This document shows positions 51,890 through 62,124 of a stretch of 64,000 nt of DNA, piece by piece. The DNA is from Neoceratodus forsteri (lineage: Eukaryota; Chordata; Ceratodontiformes; Ceratodontidae): the NCBI GenBank assembly GCA_016271365.2, contig CM028129.1, forward strand, positions 1,008,319,501-1,008,383,500, written 5' to 3'. The notes beneath the pieces are model-generated. The model saw only the letters and a program-made list of their open reading frames with translations, had not been told where the DNA came from and ran no database searches. Made by a program: the position numbers and the translations under genes. Position 1 is the first letter of the stretch; each line of letters starts with the position of its first letter.

Positions 51890-52865
51890 AAATGGAGATG
51901 GGGTCAATTTCTCCAAAAAAAATTTTAAATCTCAAGCCGGGACAAGGGTATGAACTGAAGGTTTTAGGTTCATGATGCCCCTGAGAAAAGTACGGGGTCG
52001 CATCTAACTGAGCCACGATACACCCATCCACGGGCTTGTGAAAAGCAGAGATAGCTGAAAGGTGCACCTTGAGGGAGGAATATTGCATGCCTGAGTCTGA
52101 CAGTGATATCAAGTAGTCCAAAATCTGACTCACTGGACAGGTGAAAGGGTCCAGATGGTGCTTGGCAGCACAGATGGCAAACCTCTTCCACCTCACGGCA
52201 TAGTTGTCCCTAGTGCAAGGTTTCCTAGCTGCCACTAGGATGTCAGCCACCTTCTGGGAGACTCCAAAACAGGCAATGGCTATATCCTTAGAAGCCAGGC
52301 ATGCAGACGAAGGGACTTATGGTTCAGATGGACCAAGGTTACCTGAGCCTGCGTCAGCAGATCCCTGCAGAGGGGCAGAGACACCGGAGGTTCTGCTGCT
52401 AACTGTTGCAGTAACAGAAACTATATCTGCCGTTGCCAGTAGGGTGCAACCAGGATCATGCTAGCCCCCTCCATCTGAAGCTTGATGAGCACCCTCTGAA
52501 TCAGAGGAAATGTAGGAAAGCTTTAAAGGAACCTACCGCTCCAGGAGAGGGACATCGCGTCTCACAGAAAACTTCAGGCCCTGGATCTAGCGAGCAGAAA
52601 TTGGGTAGTTTTACACTGAATGTGGACGCAAAAAGGTCCAACTCTGGATGACCCATCTGTCGAAAAGATCTGCACCGGATGACAGAAGCTCCCATTCGTG
52701 CATCCTGGACAGAGTCTGGCTGAGGCTTCCGCCAGAGTGTTCAGCACACCTGGGACATGGACTGCCGACAATTCCAGGCTGTGATCCAGTGCCCAGTACC
52801 AGACTCTCAGTGCCTCCCTGCAAAATGGGTACGAATGTATTTCCCCCTGCTTGTTGATACAGAAG
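51890..52865 (-). pseudogene. DIRS-8 RNase H second half, methyltransferase-like part and recombinase N-terminus
   Basis: On the minus strand from 52865: VVFCINKQGEIHSYPFCREA, HVPGVLNTLAEASARL (RNase H end, Asp changed to Glu), then a SWTFLRPHSV / LDLFAST-type methyltransferase-like block near 52650, VAPYW near 52430 and KSLRLHAWLL near 52280. The recombinase start follows at 52250-51890 (ADILVAARKPCTRDNYAVRW, then YSSLKVHLSAISAFHKPVDG). All match DIRS-1 and DIRS-9. The catalytic YR part is on the plus strand at 53945. Confidence 0.75.
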
Positions 52866-52884
52866 ACCACACAGAGATTCCCCT

Positions 52885-53083
52885 CCCCCCCCAATTGTTT
52901 AACCAGGTGAGACACACTAAGCTGAAAGCTTGTTTACAGGTGCAACCTGGGAGCACAGGGAAGTTAAGTGACTTGCTCAGGGTCGCACAGTATGCAAGTG
53001 GGGGCTTTGGGATCCAAACCCAGGTCTCCAGACTTGCAGCTCAGAGATTTAAACCACTTCACTATACTGCCTCCTCTGATTGT
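52885..53083 (-). mobile_element. tRNA-derived MIR/CORE-like SINE, minus strand, second copy
   Basis: Same element as at 31045-31268. On the minus strand, GAGGCAGTATAGTGAAGTGG (A box region), GGGTTTGGATCCC (B box, 53009-53021), GCGACCCTGAGCAAGTCACT (CORE-like) and TGTAAACAAGCTTTCAGCTT. A C-run and AATTG mark its 3' edge. Confidence 0.78.
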
Positions 53084-53084
53084 C

Positions 53085-53940
53085 CGACTGAATCAACAAC
53101 TGGCCGGGAGAGAGGTGGTTCTTGCACATCTATTTTTCTGAAAGATGCTAGCCTTTTGGACTTTGTTGATTCCCTTGAGGTACTTGAACGTTTCTATCAT
53201 GTCCCCCCTCTCCCTTCTTTCCTCAAGGGTATACATATTAAGCTCCTTTATTCTATCTTCGTATGGCTTCTGTTGCAGACTCTGCACCATTTTAGTTGCC
53301 CCCTCTGGACTACCTCCATCCTGTCTATGCCCTTGCGAAGATGGGGTCTCCAGAACTGCACGCAGTACTCCAGATGGGATCTCACCAGCTGTCTGAACAG
53401 AGGGCTAACAACTTTCTGTTTTCTACTGGTGGTGCCTTTCCCTATATATCCCAGTATCCCCCCCAGTCATCCTTACTGCCTTGTCACATTGCTTGCTTAC
53501 CGTTAGGTCATCTGATATGACTACCCCCAGGTCCCGTTCCATTTTTATTGTTTATACCCCCCCCCCCCAGTTGTGTACTCTTCCCTGGGTTTTGTTTCCC
53601 AGGTGCATTACTTACACTTCTTTGCATTGAATCTAAACTGCCATACTTTTGACCATTCCTCCAACCTTGCCAAGTCCCTTCTCATCCTTTCCACCTCTTG
53701 TGTATCGACCCTGTTGCAGATCTTTGTGTCGTCTGCAAAGAGGCATACTTTTCCTTCCAGTCCCTCTGCACTGTCACTTATAAAGACATTAAAAAGGACT
53801 GGACCCAGTACTGAACCCTGCGGTACCCCACTAGTAACACCCCCTTTCTTCGGTGTGGACTCAGTTTACTATTACCCTCTGTGTTCTGTTGTCCAGCCAG
53901 TTTTTTGCCCAGGCTACCACCCTGGTACCCAACACGTGGC
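53085..53940 (-). mobile_element. CR1 RT to C-terminal fragment, minus strand
   Basis: On the minus strand: a damaged QGSVLGP block near 53810 (YRRVQYWVQSF), SAEGLEGKVCLFADDTKICN near 53735, LEEWSKVWQFRFNAKKC near 53640, and the late block MVQSLQQKPYEDRIKELNMY, TLEERRERGDMIETFKYLKG (53290-53140). The 3' end is missing. A CR1 3' end lies on the opposite strand at 51172-51461. Confidence 0.82.
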
Positions 53941-53944
53941 AAAG

Positions 53945-54147
53945 CGTTGTTAGGAGCAGTGAAAGCCCGCTCCACAAGGGGCATGACTACCTTTGTAGCT
54001 TGCTTCAAAGGGGTCTCAGCGGCTGACATTTGTGCTGCTGCCACCTGGAGTACTGTCCATACTTTCACCAAGCACTACAGTCTGGACATTGCTTCCAGAG
54101 CCCCTGCAGGCTTTAGCTGGGCTGTTCTTAAGGGCCTTTTGTCTTAG
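53945..54147 (+). pseudogene. DIRS-8 tyrosine recombinase, C-terminal part
   Basis: LLGAVKARSTRGMTTFVACF then VSAADICAAATWSTVHTFTK, HYSLDIASRAPAGFSWAVLK and a stop at 54145-54147. The H-x-x-R box reads RSTR: the histidine is arginine (CGC, 53968-53970), while the arginine and the tyrosine are kept. The upstream recombinase part is on the minus strand. Confidence 0.8.
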
Positions 54148-54195
54148 ACCTAGGATTGCCTACCTCTCAGACTGTCCTGCTGTACTTGTAACTGC

Positions 54196-54320
54196 TTGGG
54201 ACTCGTTCCTGTGGTGTGATCTGATGACTGAGATGCCCCCGAAGGAGATAGAACAGTTACGGAAGAACGTACTGTAACAGTAGATCTTTGAGGGGAGCTC
54301 AGTCATTAGGTCAGCCTTCC
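54196..54320 (+). repeat. DIRS-8 internal complementary region
   Basis: GTGTGATCTGATGACTGAGA, then GAACAGTTACGGAAGAACGT and CTGTAACAGTAGATCTTTGA. The second half is the reverse complement of the right end at 54590-54656. The first half should mirror the lost left end. Confidence 0.7.
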
Positions 54321-54454
54321 ATTCCACCATCCCCCTTTTTGGGGTGCTCTTCTCAGTACTGGCTGTCTGGTGTATCCAGCCGTGTATTTCGGCCTTGGCA
54401 CCTCTCTTCAGTCCCCATGGCAGGAGTTTGCTCCCTTAGTCTCTGTGGGAAAGA

Positions 54455-54656
54455 ACTGAGGAGGGAGCGGGGCCGCTCAAACCTTTATAGGGTTAATGTC
54501 ATCAGCAGGTGACATCAGCGTGGGCAGCCCCAGTTGTACTGCATGAAAACCTTCTGTGTGGATCCTGCTTCACCGACAGTGACGTTCCTATGGTGTGACA
54601 TGATGACTGAGATCCCCTCTAAGATCTACTGTTACGGTAAGTGCTTATGTAACTCT
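54455..54656 (+). repeat. DIRS-8 right inverted terminal repeat
   Basis: Has the family-A right-end layout: CCTTTATAGGG, GACATCAGC, GGGCAGCCCC, then GATCCCCTCTAAGATCTACT and GTTACGGTAAGTGCTTATGT. The left partner is missing. Confidence 0.7.
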
Positions 54657-54664
54657 TCTTTATC

Positions 54665-55004
54665 CTGCCCACTCTCTCATGCTGGTTCTCCCCTTGTACC
54701 TGAATTTGCCATATTTACTCGGGTTTCCATATCCTCTCCTGTGCGCCTGGTTCGGTCCTGGTTGCTACGGTCCCTGCTGGTCCGATAATCCTCTGTGCTC
54801 GTCTCTGGCGAGGAAGTGATGCGTTATGGGGCTGCCCACATTACATAGGCAGTCACGAGGCATGTTTACGTGGGTGTGTCCAACTAGCAAACTTTTCCGG
54901 GTGGTTGTGATGCCGATGGCTTGCATTCCATGATGTGGCTCAATGAAGGAAGTTCTTTCGAAGATCTGCTGTTATGGAGAGTAACTGTCCTTTCTTGTAA
55001 TTGT
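54665..55004 (+). repeat. Second family-A-like right end
   Basis: After DIRS-8 a further block has the same order: a pyrimidine-rich stretch, GGGGCTGCCCACATTACATA, CTAGCAAACTTTTCCGGGTG, and finally GAAGATCTGCTGTTATGGAG followed by AGTAACTGTC. It looks like the right ITR of another family-A copy whose body is absent, or into which DIRS-8 inserted. Confidence 0.45.
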
Positions 55005-55735
55005 TTTCATTGGATTACCATGGTCATGCACCTAGGAAAACGTAATCCAGGAAAAGTGTACTCAGTGGGAGCAGCTGGCAGTTACTAGGCAGGAGTGTCA
55101 CCTAAAGGTCAGCAAACAGTGCGAGAAAGCTGCATTAAAGGCTGCTGGGATGTATAGGGAGGAGCATCACAAGCAGGAGGCAAGAAGTGATCATGCCTCT
55201 ACCTGTCCCTGGTGAGGCCTCACATGGAATACAGCATCCAGTTCTGGAGGCCACACCTAAAGAGGGACATTGACAGAGTGGAGACAGTACAGATAAGAGC
55301 AACAAAAATGGTGCAGGGCCTGCATCAAAAACTGTACAAGGCAAAACTAAAGGAACTCAACTTATACTCCCTAGAGCAGCACAGAAATCGGGGTGATTTG
55401 ATGGAGATGTTTAAGTACCTGAAGGGGAAAAAAAAACAAGGTTCAGGTGCAAAACCTCTTTCAGGTGAAGGATTACAAGAGGACATGACCTGCAACTCGA
55501 AGGAGGGGAGGTTCAGGATCAGCATGAGGAAGTTCTTCATAGAGTGGGTGGTAGAACCTTGGAATAGTCTGCCTGTTGTGATGGTGGGGGCAAAGATAGT
55601 GGGTGAATTCAAGAGACCATGGGACAGACATTGCAGAATACTCAAGCATGCAGGTGTAAGCTAGGCGTTGGGGGAGGACACGGGCAGACTAGATGGCTCA
55701 CATGATCCCCACCTGCGGCAGTTTCTATGTAAATA
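55005..55735 (+). mobile_element. CR1 3' part, plus strand
   Basis: MHLGKRNPGKVYS-like text at 55020 (RT late motif), LVRPHMEYSIQFWRPHLKRD (55205), ATKMVQGLHQKLYKAKLKEL, NLYSLEQHRNRGDLMEMFKY, MRKFFIEWVVEPWNSLP (55524) and GEFKRPWDRH. The tail is GGGCAGACTAGATGGCTCAC...TTTCTATG. 5'-truncated CR1 with an open 150-codon end. Confidence 0.85.
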
Positions 55736-55919
55736 AAAATCGGATAATTTGAAAGTAGGTAATTCAATTTAGAAAAGGAAACTTTATAGGAAAGCACAGA
55801 ACATTTTAAGCCTGAATCAGATACTCGCATGAAATCAGTCATCATGATTTACAGAGAAAACAGCACAGACTTAAGAAAATGAGTAAGTCTGTAGTAAGAT
55901 GCATAACTACAATGAACTA

Positions 55920-55992
55920 GTGTAGGACTTACTGGCAGACTGGATGGACCTAGCACTTATCTGTTGACAATTTCTGTGTTTGTATGTTACCA
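55920..55992 (+). mobile_element. Possible CR1 3' tip
   Basis: GGCAGACTGGATGGACCTAG, CACTTATCTGTTGACAATTT then CTGTGTTTGTATG has the same form as the CR1 tips at 14132, 26601 and 51400. No coding part is attached. Confidence 0.5.
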
Positions 55993-56369
55993 CTACTCTC
56001 CTTGCCTCTCGTCCTATGATAGGTATAGATTCTTCAGATATGTAGGATTATTTATTACATATAGGTATGTTTTTTTTCTCTTATTTATAAGTGGAATTCA
56101 TATACAGTAGTTTATTATAATTTAGTTTTTAAAAAGGTTTTATTCAAAACTGTTTGATTTGAAAAATATTTACTAAGTTTACTTATGTTACTATTTTATT
56201 TAATGCAGTCTGATCCTTACTGCTAAACGATCTGGCAGTAGAGGTTCAGGGGTCACATGATCAGTGCTTCAGTTGATTCAAACTACTCGGTCGTTCTGGG
56301 GCAGAAAGATTGTAAAGGCTATCTGCTCAAACTGATGTTCAGACGAACACATTGATTAAAAGAACTAGA
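55993..56369. other. Unassigned AT-rich sequence
   Basis: AT-rich; no similarity seen. Ends at the left terminus of DIRS-9. Confidence 0.3.
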
Positions 56370-56550
56370 GCTCTTCCATGGGGATAATCTCTTGCAACAG
56401 GTAATACACTTGGGTTGTCACCAGAGGGCGCGCTTGTGCACAGCAGCTTTCTTCTAGCAGTCTTTTCCGGGGGCCGCCCACACATGTCATTATCCTGCAC
56501 CTATATGAGTGGGCGGCCGCAGGTATCCTCAGTTCATTTTCCCACCATCT
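56370..56550 (+). repeat. DIRS-9 left inverted terminal repeat
   Basis: Pairs with 61805-62022: ATCTCTTGCAACAGGTAATA, TCACCAGAGGG, TTCTTCTAGCAGTCTTTTCC, TATATGAGTGGGCGGCC and AGGTATCCTCAGTTC. Confidence 0.88.
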
Positions 56551-56599
56551 TCCGCTCGCATGCAGCAGCTAGTGCTTATGAAGCAGTCATTGACTAGAA

Positions 56600-58540
56600 C
56601 TTGAGCTGGGAATGGGTTTTTCCTCCATTTCCAACATTCATCCACAAATGTCCAAAGAATCTACAAGCAAGTCATCACTTTTTCGGTCATGTCGTTGTGG
56701 TAGGAAGATCTACCGCTACGACAACCATACCGTTTGTGTTAGTGTCATGTGGGATCCAGACACTATCTCCTGCAGACACTGCCAGGAATTCCACTAGGCA
56801 ACACTTTGACGACCGCAGGAAATTGAAGCACACCTAATGGAGCAGATATTGTCTCTTAGAAAAGGGGGGCCTGTCCCAAGGAGCCCTTCACTGCAGCTTC
56901 ACACAAGAAGCATAAACGGGATAAGGACAAACCATCCTCATCCTCTTCGGGCAGACATTCATCGAAGGCCACCATTACTGGTGTTCTACCGTCGATGATG
57001 CTCTCTGGAACTGCTACCTTTTCGATGGGAGTTGACACCCTCTAGTCGACTGCGCTTTCTGGTACCCTTTCAGCAGTTTTCACGGAACCTTATGTAAGTT
57101 CCGGCGACACCCTGTTGACGATGGTTCGTTTACTGTCGACAACGGCTGCTTTTAAGCATTCTACTACCTCCCCATTTACTGCCCCATTGACAGTGGGTCA
57201 GATTTTTATGGGAAGGAATACTGCATTTTCTACGGTCATAGCCCCATCTTCACAGCCATTCTCTCACAGGGGCCATCCAGACAGGGACCAAAACCCCGGT
57301 ATTTATCACCCAGGGAACAGACCTGTTTACACCTAACGTCCAATTACCTCCATGATTCCTCTGGTTTCCCAGAGACCACCTGCCCCACCTCCTACTACTG
57401 CTTCATTGGACATAGCGACCATAGTGCAACAGGTATTGTAAGTAATAATGGGTTCTTCAACTGTCCCCTCCAGGAGGGGCGGGTTGCCTTTCCTGCTCTC
57501 CTGCCCCTCCACCTAGGCATTTTCAAGGTGCAAGAAAACCTTCTCTGACTCTGTCCCCTCCATCCTATGAGGAAGAATATTTCTCAGAAGAGGCAGAATT
57601 TCCTGAAGGTTTTCCAGGAGATCTTGAAGATGTGGAGCTCCAGGACCTGGACTCTCATCCTCCGTCCTTTATTTCAACTATATCTTCCTTGCATGAGGAT
57701 GCTTCCCGTCCTGATGCTGCCTCTCCTCCTGATGACCCATCCTTCCAGGAGATGATGGTCCAAATTCAGAAAATTATGTGGTTTTCAGCTACAGAGCACG
57801 ATAAATAGAGGAAAGATATGGCATGCTATCTTGAACTGCCTGAGGAGCCTGTTGTAGTGGTACCCCCACTTATAAAAACTATCAAAATGCCATTCTGGTT
57901 GCTTGGAACCAGCCGTCAACTGTTCTGGCAATTCCTAGAAAGGTGGATTGCCTATATCAGGCTCCTCTCAACCACTCTTTCCTTTCTGCTGCGCCTGAAG
58001 CAGATTTGGTAGTGGTGACAGCGACTCATGATCATACCAAACATCCAAAGCACATGAGCTCATTACCCCCTGATAAGGAATCCTGCCCTTGATTACCTCG
58101 GAAAGAAGGTATTCCGGGCAGGTACCATGAATTTCAGAATTCTAAACTATATGGTACACATCGTTAAATACCAATGTACCCTCTGGTTCTCTGCTATAGA
58201 ACTAGTCAGTAAACTCCCTCTCTCTCAGGAGAAGGACCATCTCTCTATCTGCTCCATTCGGGGTACAATGCGGTGGATACCTCTGCCCAGATGTTGGCCA
58301 TGGGTGTTACCCTCAGACCACATGCCTGGTTACGTGTGTCAGGATTTACACCAGATGTACAGGACAAAGTGGTAAATGCCCCTTTCAATGGATCCAAACT
58401 TTTTGGTCCTGGCAGTCTGATGCTTCAGGATGATCTCCAGGTATCTAGTTGGACTTTACATACGATACATGGCATGTATCATTCCTCACAGCCATCTTAC
58501 CCGTACCACTCACAACCCTCTTTTCAATCAGAGAAGTGAC
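56600..58540 (+). pseudogene. DIRS-9 gag-like ORF1 (broken)
   Basis: The frame at 56612-56797 carries SLFRSCRCGRKIYRYDNHTV then CVSVMWDPDTISCRHCQEFH, the Cys/His cluster. The middle CLG.DHD part is altered (SVMWDPD). Ser-rich text follows, and an acidic block lies at 57560-57780. The capsid-like end reads MDTSAQMLAMGVTLRPHAWL (58273) and NAPFNGSKLFGPGSLMLQDD (58376-58435), the LFG motif shared with all other Gag copies, followed by a Tyr/Ser/His-rich tail. Several breaks. Confidence 0.75.
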
Positions 58541-58689
58541 AAATGCAGAGATACTTATAGAGGTGGATTCCGTGGTCGTTCCCAGCCATCCTTCAGGACC
58601 GCCACATCTGCCTCCAAGGACTCCCACTCCCACCCCTCGTGTGGAGCCGCTTAGTCCACTTTCCAGTGACCAACTGGGGCATTGCCCAG

Positions 58690-60540
58690 GCTTCCTCAGC
58701 CAGGCATCGGAAGTCATGGGAGGTCATTTCGCCCTCCATTTAGAGGCCTGGCAAGCGATAACATTAGACGAGTGGGTACTTCAGAGCATAAGGATGGGGC
58801 ACACACTGGAACTCACCTCAGTGGCTCCCCCTCATCCTCCCAACTCTGTCTCTGCCCAACCATGTTCCCATTCTTCAAGAGGAACTTCAGGCACTTCTTC
58901 ACGAGAATGCAGTCTATCCAGTTCTCCTTCGGAGTACCATCCGGGATTTTATTCTCATTTTTTTCTGGTACCCAAATGCACCGGGGATCTCAGACCTATA
59001 CTAGACCTCAGACAACTGAACCTACACATTCAGTACAAGAGGTTCCGGATGGTCACTTTAACATCCATTATACCAATGTTAAAACAAGGGGATTGGCTAT
59101 ACCCTTTAGACATGAAAGATGCCTACCTACATATCCCCATTCACCTCACCACCACTGGTTCCTTCGCTTCTACCTGCTAGGACAACATTACCAGTTTTGG
59201 GCACTCCCATTCAGTCTCTCATCTGCCCCGAGTCATTACCAAGTGCCTAGCGGTGGTGGCAGTGGCCCTGAGACAGGACAGACATTTTGTCTTCCTGTAC
59301 CTGAACGATTGACTTATAAAAGCGGATTCCAAAACCTCTCTGCTTTTGTCCCTCCAGGCAGCTCTCACTCTGTTTCAGTCAGTCCCTAGGAATTATGGTT
59401 AACTGGCCTAAATCCAATCCAATCCAACTCCTACCCAACTGCTCCAGTATATAAGAGGCGTTCTGGACACCGCTTCTGCCAGACTGCCAGGGCTTACCTC
59501 CCTGCCAACAGACAAGACAGACTTCTGTCTCTGGCTTCTCAGGTACAAGCTCAACAATTTATCACAGCCAGATATCTGTTATGCATTTTGGGACATATGA
59601 CCACGGCCATCCCCATGGTGCACTTTGCCTGTCTACACATGAGACCAATCCAGTGAACTCTTCAGAGTCAGTGGAGGCAAAAAAACAGGAGATTTCGAAG
59701 ACAGAATCAATGTCACTCCCGTTCTACGCTGAGCCCTAGACTGGTGGACCCATCGTGTGAACCTGTCTCAAGGCATGCCCTTCCAGTCCCCTCCTCCCCA
59801 GCAGATGTTGACAACAGATGCTTCCTCCGACGGCTGTGGGGGCGCACCTGGGTCCCTACAGGACACAAGGCAGGTGGCCCCGATTCTCCATCCCTCCTCA
59901 TATAAATCTACTGGAAATGAGAGCGGTCCGCCTCGCCCTTCAGGCTTTTTGCCCCGGGACCTCTACTAATCCAATCAGACAACACCTCACTGGTGTATTA
60001 CCTGAACAAACGAGGTACCAAGTCTTGCACTCTCTGCAGGGAGGTGATGGCAGCTTGGCAGGAAGCCATGCTTCAACATCTGTTGATTGCCATCCATCTA
60101 CCAGGACACCACAATACCCTAGCCGATATTTTCAATCACCAGACCTCCACACACGAGTGGACACTTTATCACGAAATTCTTCACATGGTCTTTCAGTTGT
60201 GGGGGGCCCCACACTTCGACCTCTTTGCCTTCCCCAACAGTCACAGACTCCTCAGACACTATTCCATTATCCCAAACAGAAGGGACTGTCTGTAGATGTC
60301 CTGTCCCAACTGTGGAGAGGACTCTTCTTATATAACTCCCCCCGTGCCACTCCTGGAACTAACTTTACTGAAATTACAACTCGAACCTGCCACCATGATC
60401 TTCATTGCCCCTCTCTGGCCTCGACAAGTGTGGTTTCCCCCTGCATCAGCAGTTTTCAGTAGCGGACCCAATCCCATTACCAGTCAGGACAGACCTGTTG
60501 ACACAGGATCAGGGAACCCTTCTTCACTCCAACCTGAAGT
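58690..60540 (+). pseudogene. DIRS-9 RT / RNase H / methyltransferase-like ORF (broken)
   Basis: Lead-in GGHFALHLEAWQAITLDEWV (58719). Fingers FFLVPKCTGDLRPILDLRQL. Palm WLYPLDMKDAYLHIPIH (first Asp kept). Shift to FLRFYLLGQHYQFWALPFSL. The catalytic box is YLND (59297-59311), the first Asp changed to Asn. RNase H: MLTTDASSDGCGGAP (59806), then IQSDNTSLVYYLNKRG and GHHNTLADIFNH. Methyltransferase-like: HFDLFAFPNSHRLL (60213) and IFIAPLWPRQVWF (60403). The frame 60296-60928 runs on into the recombinase without a stop. About five breaks upstream. Confidence 0.8.
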
Positions 60541-60559
60541 TGCTTCACCTTCGGGTCCT

Positions 60560-61561
60560 GAGGACGCTTTTATAGCCTGCCTTCAAGTCTCCTCAACAGT
60601 GGACAACATTATTTTAGCCTCATGTAAACCATCTACCAGGCAAACCTATAATGCCAAATGGAAATGCTTCTCCATATGGGCCGCATCCCGGTCTTTGGAC
60701 CCTTATTCATGTCCATTGACTAAGGTATTGGCCCGATTTGTGCCTCGACGAAACGACTACTACTCTGTTAAAGGCCATCTGGCCTCTATTTCAGCCTTTC
60801 ATGAACCTTTAGAAAGGAGATTACTTTATCAAAATCACTGTGCCAAGGTGTTTCTAAAAGGTATGTTACACCTCAAGCCTCCTATTAGACGGCCCACCCC
60901 TCCATGGGACTTGAATTTCTTGCTGTAAAAGCTAACCGTCGACCCCTTCGAGCCTGCGGCTACTTGTGATCTCCGCTTCCTAGCCTGGAAGATCTTATTC
61001 CTAGTGGCGGTCACTTCAGCTTGACTTATTTCTGAGCTTCATGCTCTAATGTGTAGAGAACCTTACTTAATCTTCCATAAAGACAGAGTGGCTCTTTGTA
61101 CCAATCCCTCCTTTTGAGGAGCACACCTTAAATTAGTCTGTAGAACTGCCTACTTCCCTGAGCATTCTAATTCGGGAGAATACCTATTACACACGTTAGA
61201 TGTTCATCGCATCTTGAGATATTATATCAATCATACCAGACTTTTCAGGAAGACTCCTCAACTTTTTGTTACCTTTGCCTCAACCAGGGAAGGCTTTCCA
61301 GTCACTAAACAGACCCTGTCCAACTGGTTGGTGCAATGTATAACCTTTTGTCATAAGAAGTATAACAGACCATTACCAGGATCTGTCCAAGCCCATTCTA
61401 CTCGATCCATGGCCACTGCTTCAAAGGGGCATCTATCTCGGATATCTGCAATGCAGCCACATGGTCCAAAATACATACCTTCACAAAGCACTACAATTTA
61501 GATGTTGCTTCTTGCTGTAGGACAGCCTTTGACCGTGCGGTCCTACAAGGCCTTGTCATAA
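60560..61561 (+). pseudogene. DIRS-9 tyrosine recombinase (broken)
   Basis: Core-binding part ILASCKPSTRQTYNAKWKCF, YYSVKGHLASISAFHEPLER, PTPPWDLNFLL. The first arginine block reads FLVAVTSA-stop-LISELHAL: the arginine codon has become TGA (61022-61024), probably from CGA. RKTPQLFVTFASTREGFPVT, HSTRSMATAS keeps the H-x-x-R box (61395). A last shift moves to ISAMQPHGPKYI; the alternative frame gives CNAATWSKIHTFTKHYNLD with the tyrosine near 61494. Confidence 0.8.
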
Positions 61562-61594
61562 CTTTTCCACCCTTCCTGGGTTTACTGCTTGGGA

Positions 61595-61705
61595 GTCATC
61601 TCAAGTGTATTACCTGCTGCAAGAGAATATCCCCATGGAAGATAGTACAGTTGCCTACTTACCGTAACAATGGATCTTCAAGGGGTATCTCTTGCAGCAG
61701 GTACG
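61595..61705 (+). repeat. DIRS-9 internal complementary region
   Basis: CAAGTGTATTACCTGCTGCA and AATATCCCCATGGAAGAT mirror the left end. GTACAGTTGCCTACTTACCG and TGGATCTTCAAGGGGTATCT mirror the right end. Confidence 0.85.
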
Positions 61706-61804
61706 ACCCCTTCCTCCATCCCCCTCCTTCTCTAACAGAACAACTTCTGATCCATATATACATGGGGGATACCTAAGGTGCCTCGGCTCTCCCTTGGTCC
61801 TCGC

Positions 61805-62022
61805 GTAGCGAGCTGAATCTGGTGGGGAACTGAGGATACCTGGGGCCGCCCACTCTTATATAGGCGCAAGATGATGATGTCATGTGTGGGCGGCCCCTGG
61901 AAAAGACTGCTAGAAGAAAGTTGCCTTGCACAAGAGCACCCTCTGGTGATGACCCAAGTGTATTACCTGCTGCAAGAGATACCCCTTGAAGATCTACCGT
62001 AATGCTAAGTATGCAGCTGTAC
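61805..62022 (+). repeat. DIRS-9 right inverted terminal repeat
   Basis: Reverse complement of 56370-56550, with the outer extension AAGTATGCAGCTGTAC that only the ICR matches. Confidence 0.87.
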
Positions 62023-62124
62023 TTTGTAAGGTAGGTAACTTTTTCTTTTGGACCTCTGGGTAAAACCTCCTGTGGTAAACTCCTGTTGTGAGCTACTTCA
62101 GCAGCTTTCCAATCCCTGGCTAAA

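Larger units (their letters stand above)
50965..54656. mobile_element. DIRS-8, rearranged family-A DIRS (strand switch)
   Basis: Three family-A pieces make up one element in coding order but not in strand: RNase H first half on plus (50965-51168), RNase H second half through recombinase N-terminus on minus (52865 down to 51890), and recombinase C-terminus, ICR and right ITR on plus (53945-54656). CR1 and SINE pieces lie at the joints. An inversion of roughly 51170-53942 would explain the switch. Two independent fragments cannot be excluded. Gag, RT and left ITR are missing. Confidence 0.6.
56370..62022 (+). mobile_element. DIRS-9, complete family-A DIRS retrotransposon (decayed)
   Basis: Left ITR 56370-56550, gag, RT/RNase H/methyltransferase-like, recombinase, ICR 61595-61705, right ITR to 62022; about 5.65 kb. 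The ICR contains both ends (CCCCATGGAAGAT from the left, GTACAGTTGCCTACTTACCG from the right). It is related to DIRS-1 in protein but has distinct terminal repeats (GGGCCGCCCAC, ACACTTGGGT), so it is a separate subfamily. ORFs hold stops and shifts. Confidence 0.9.
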
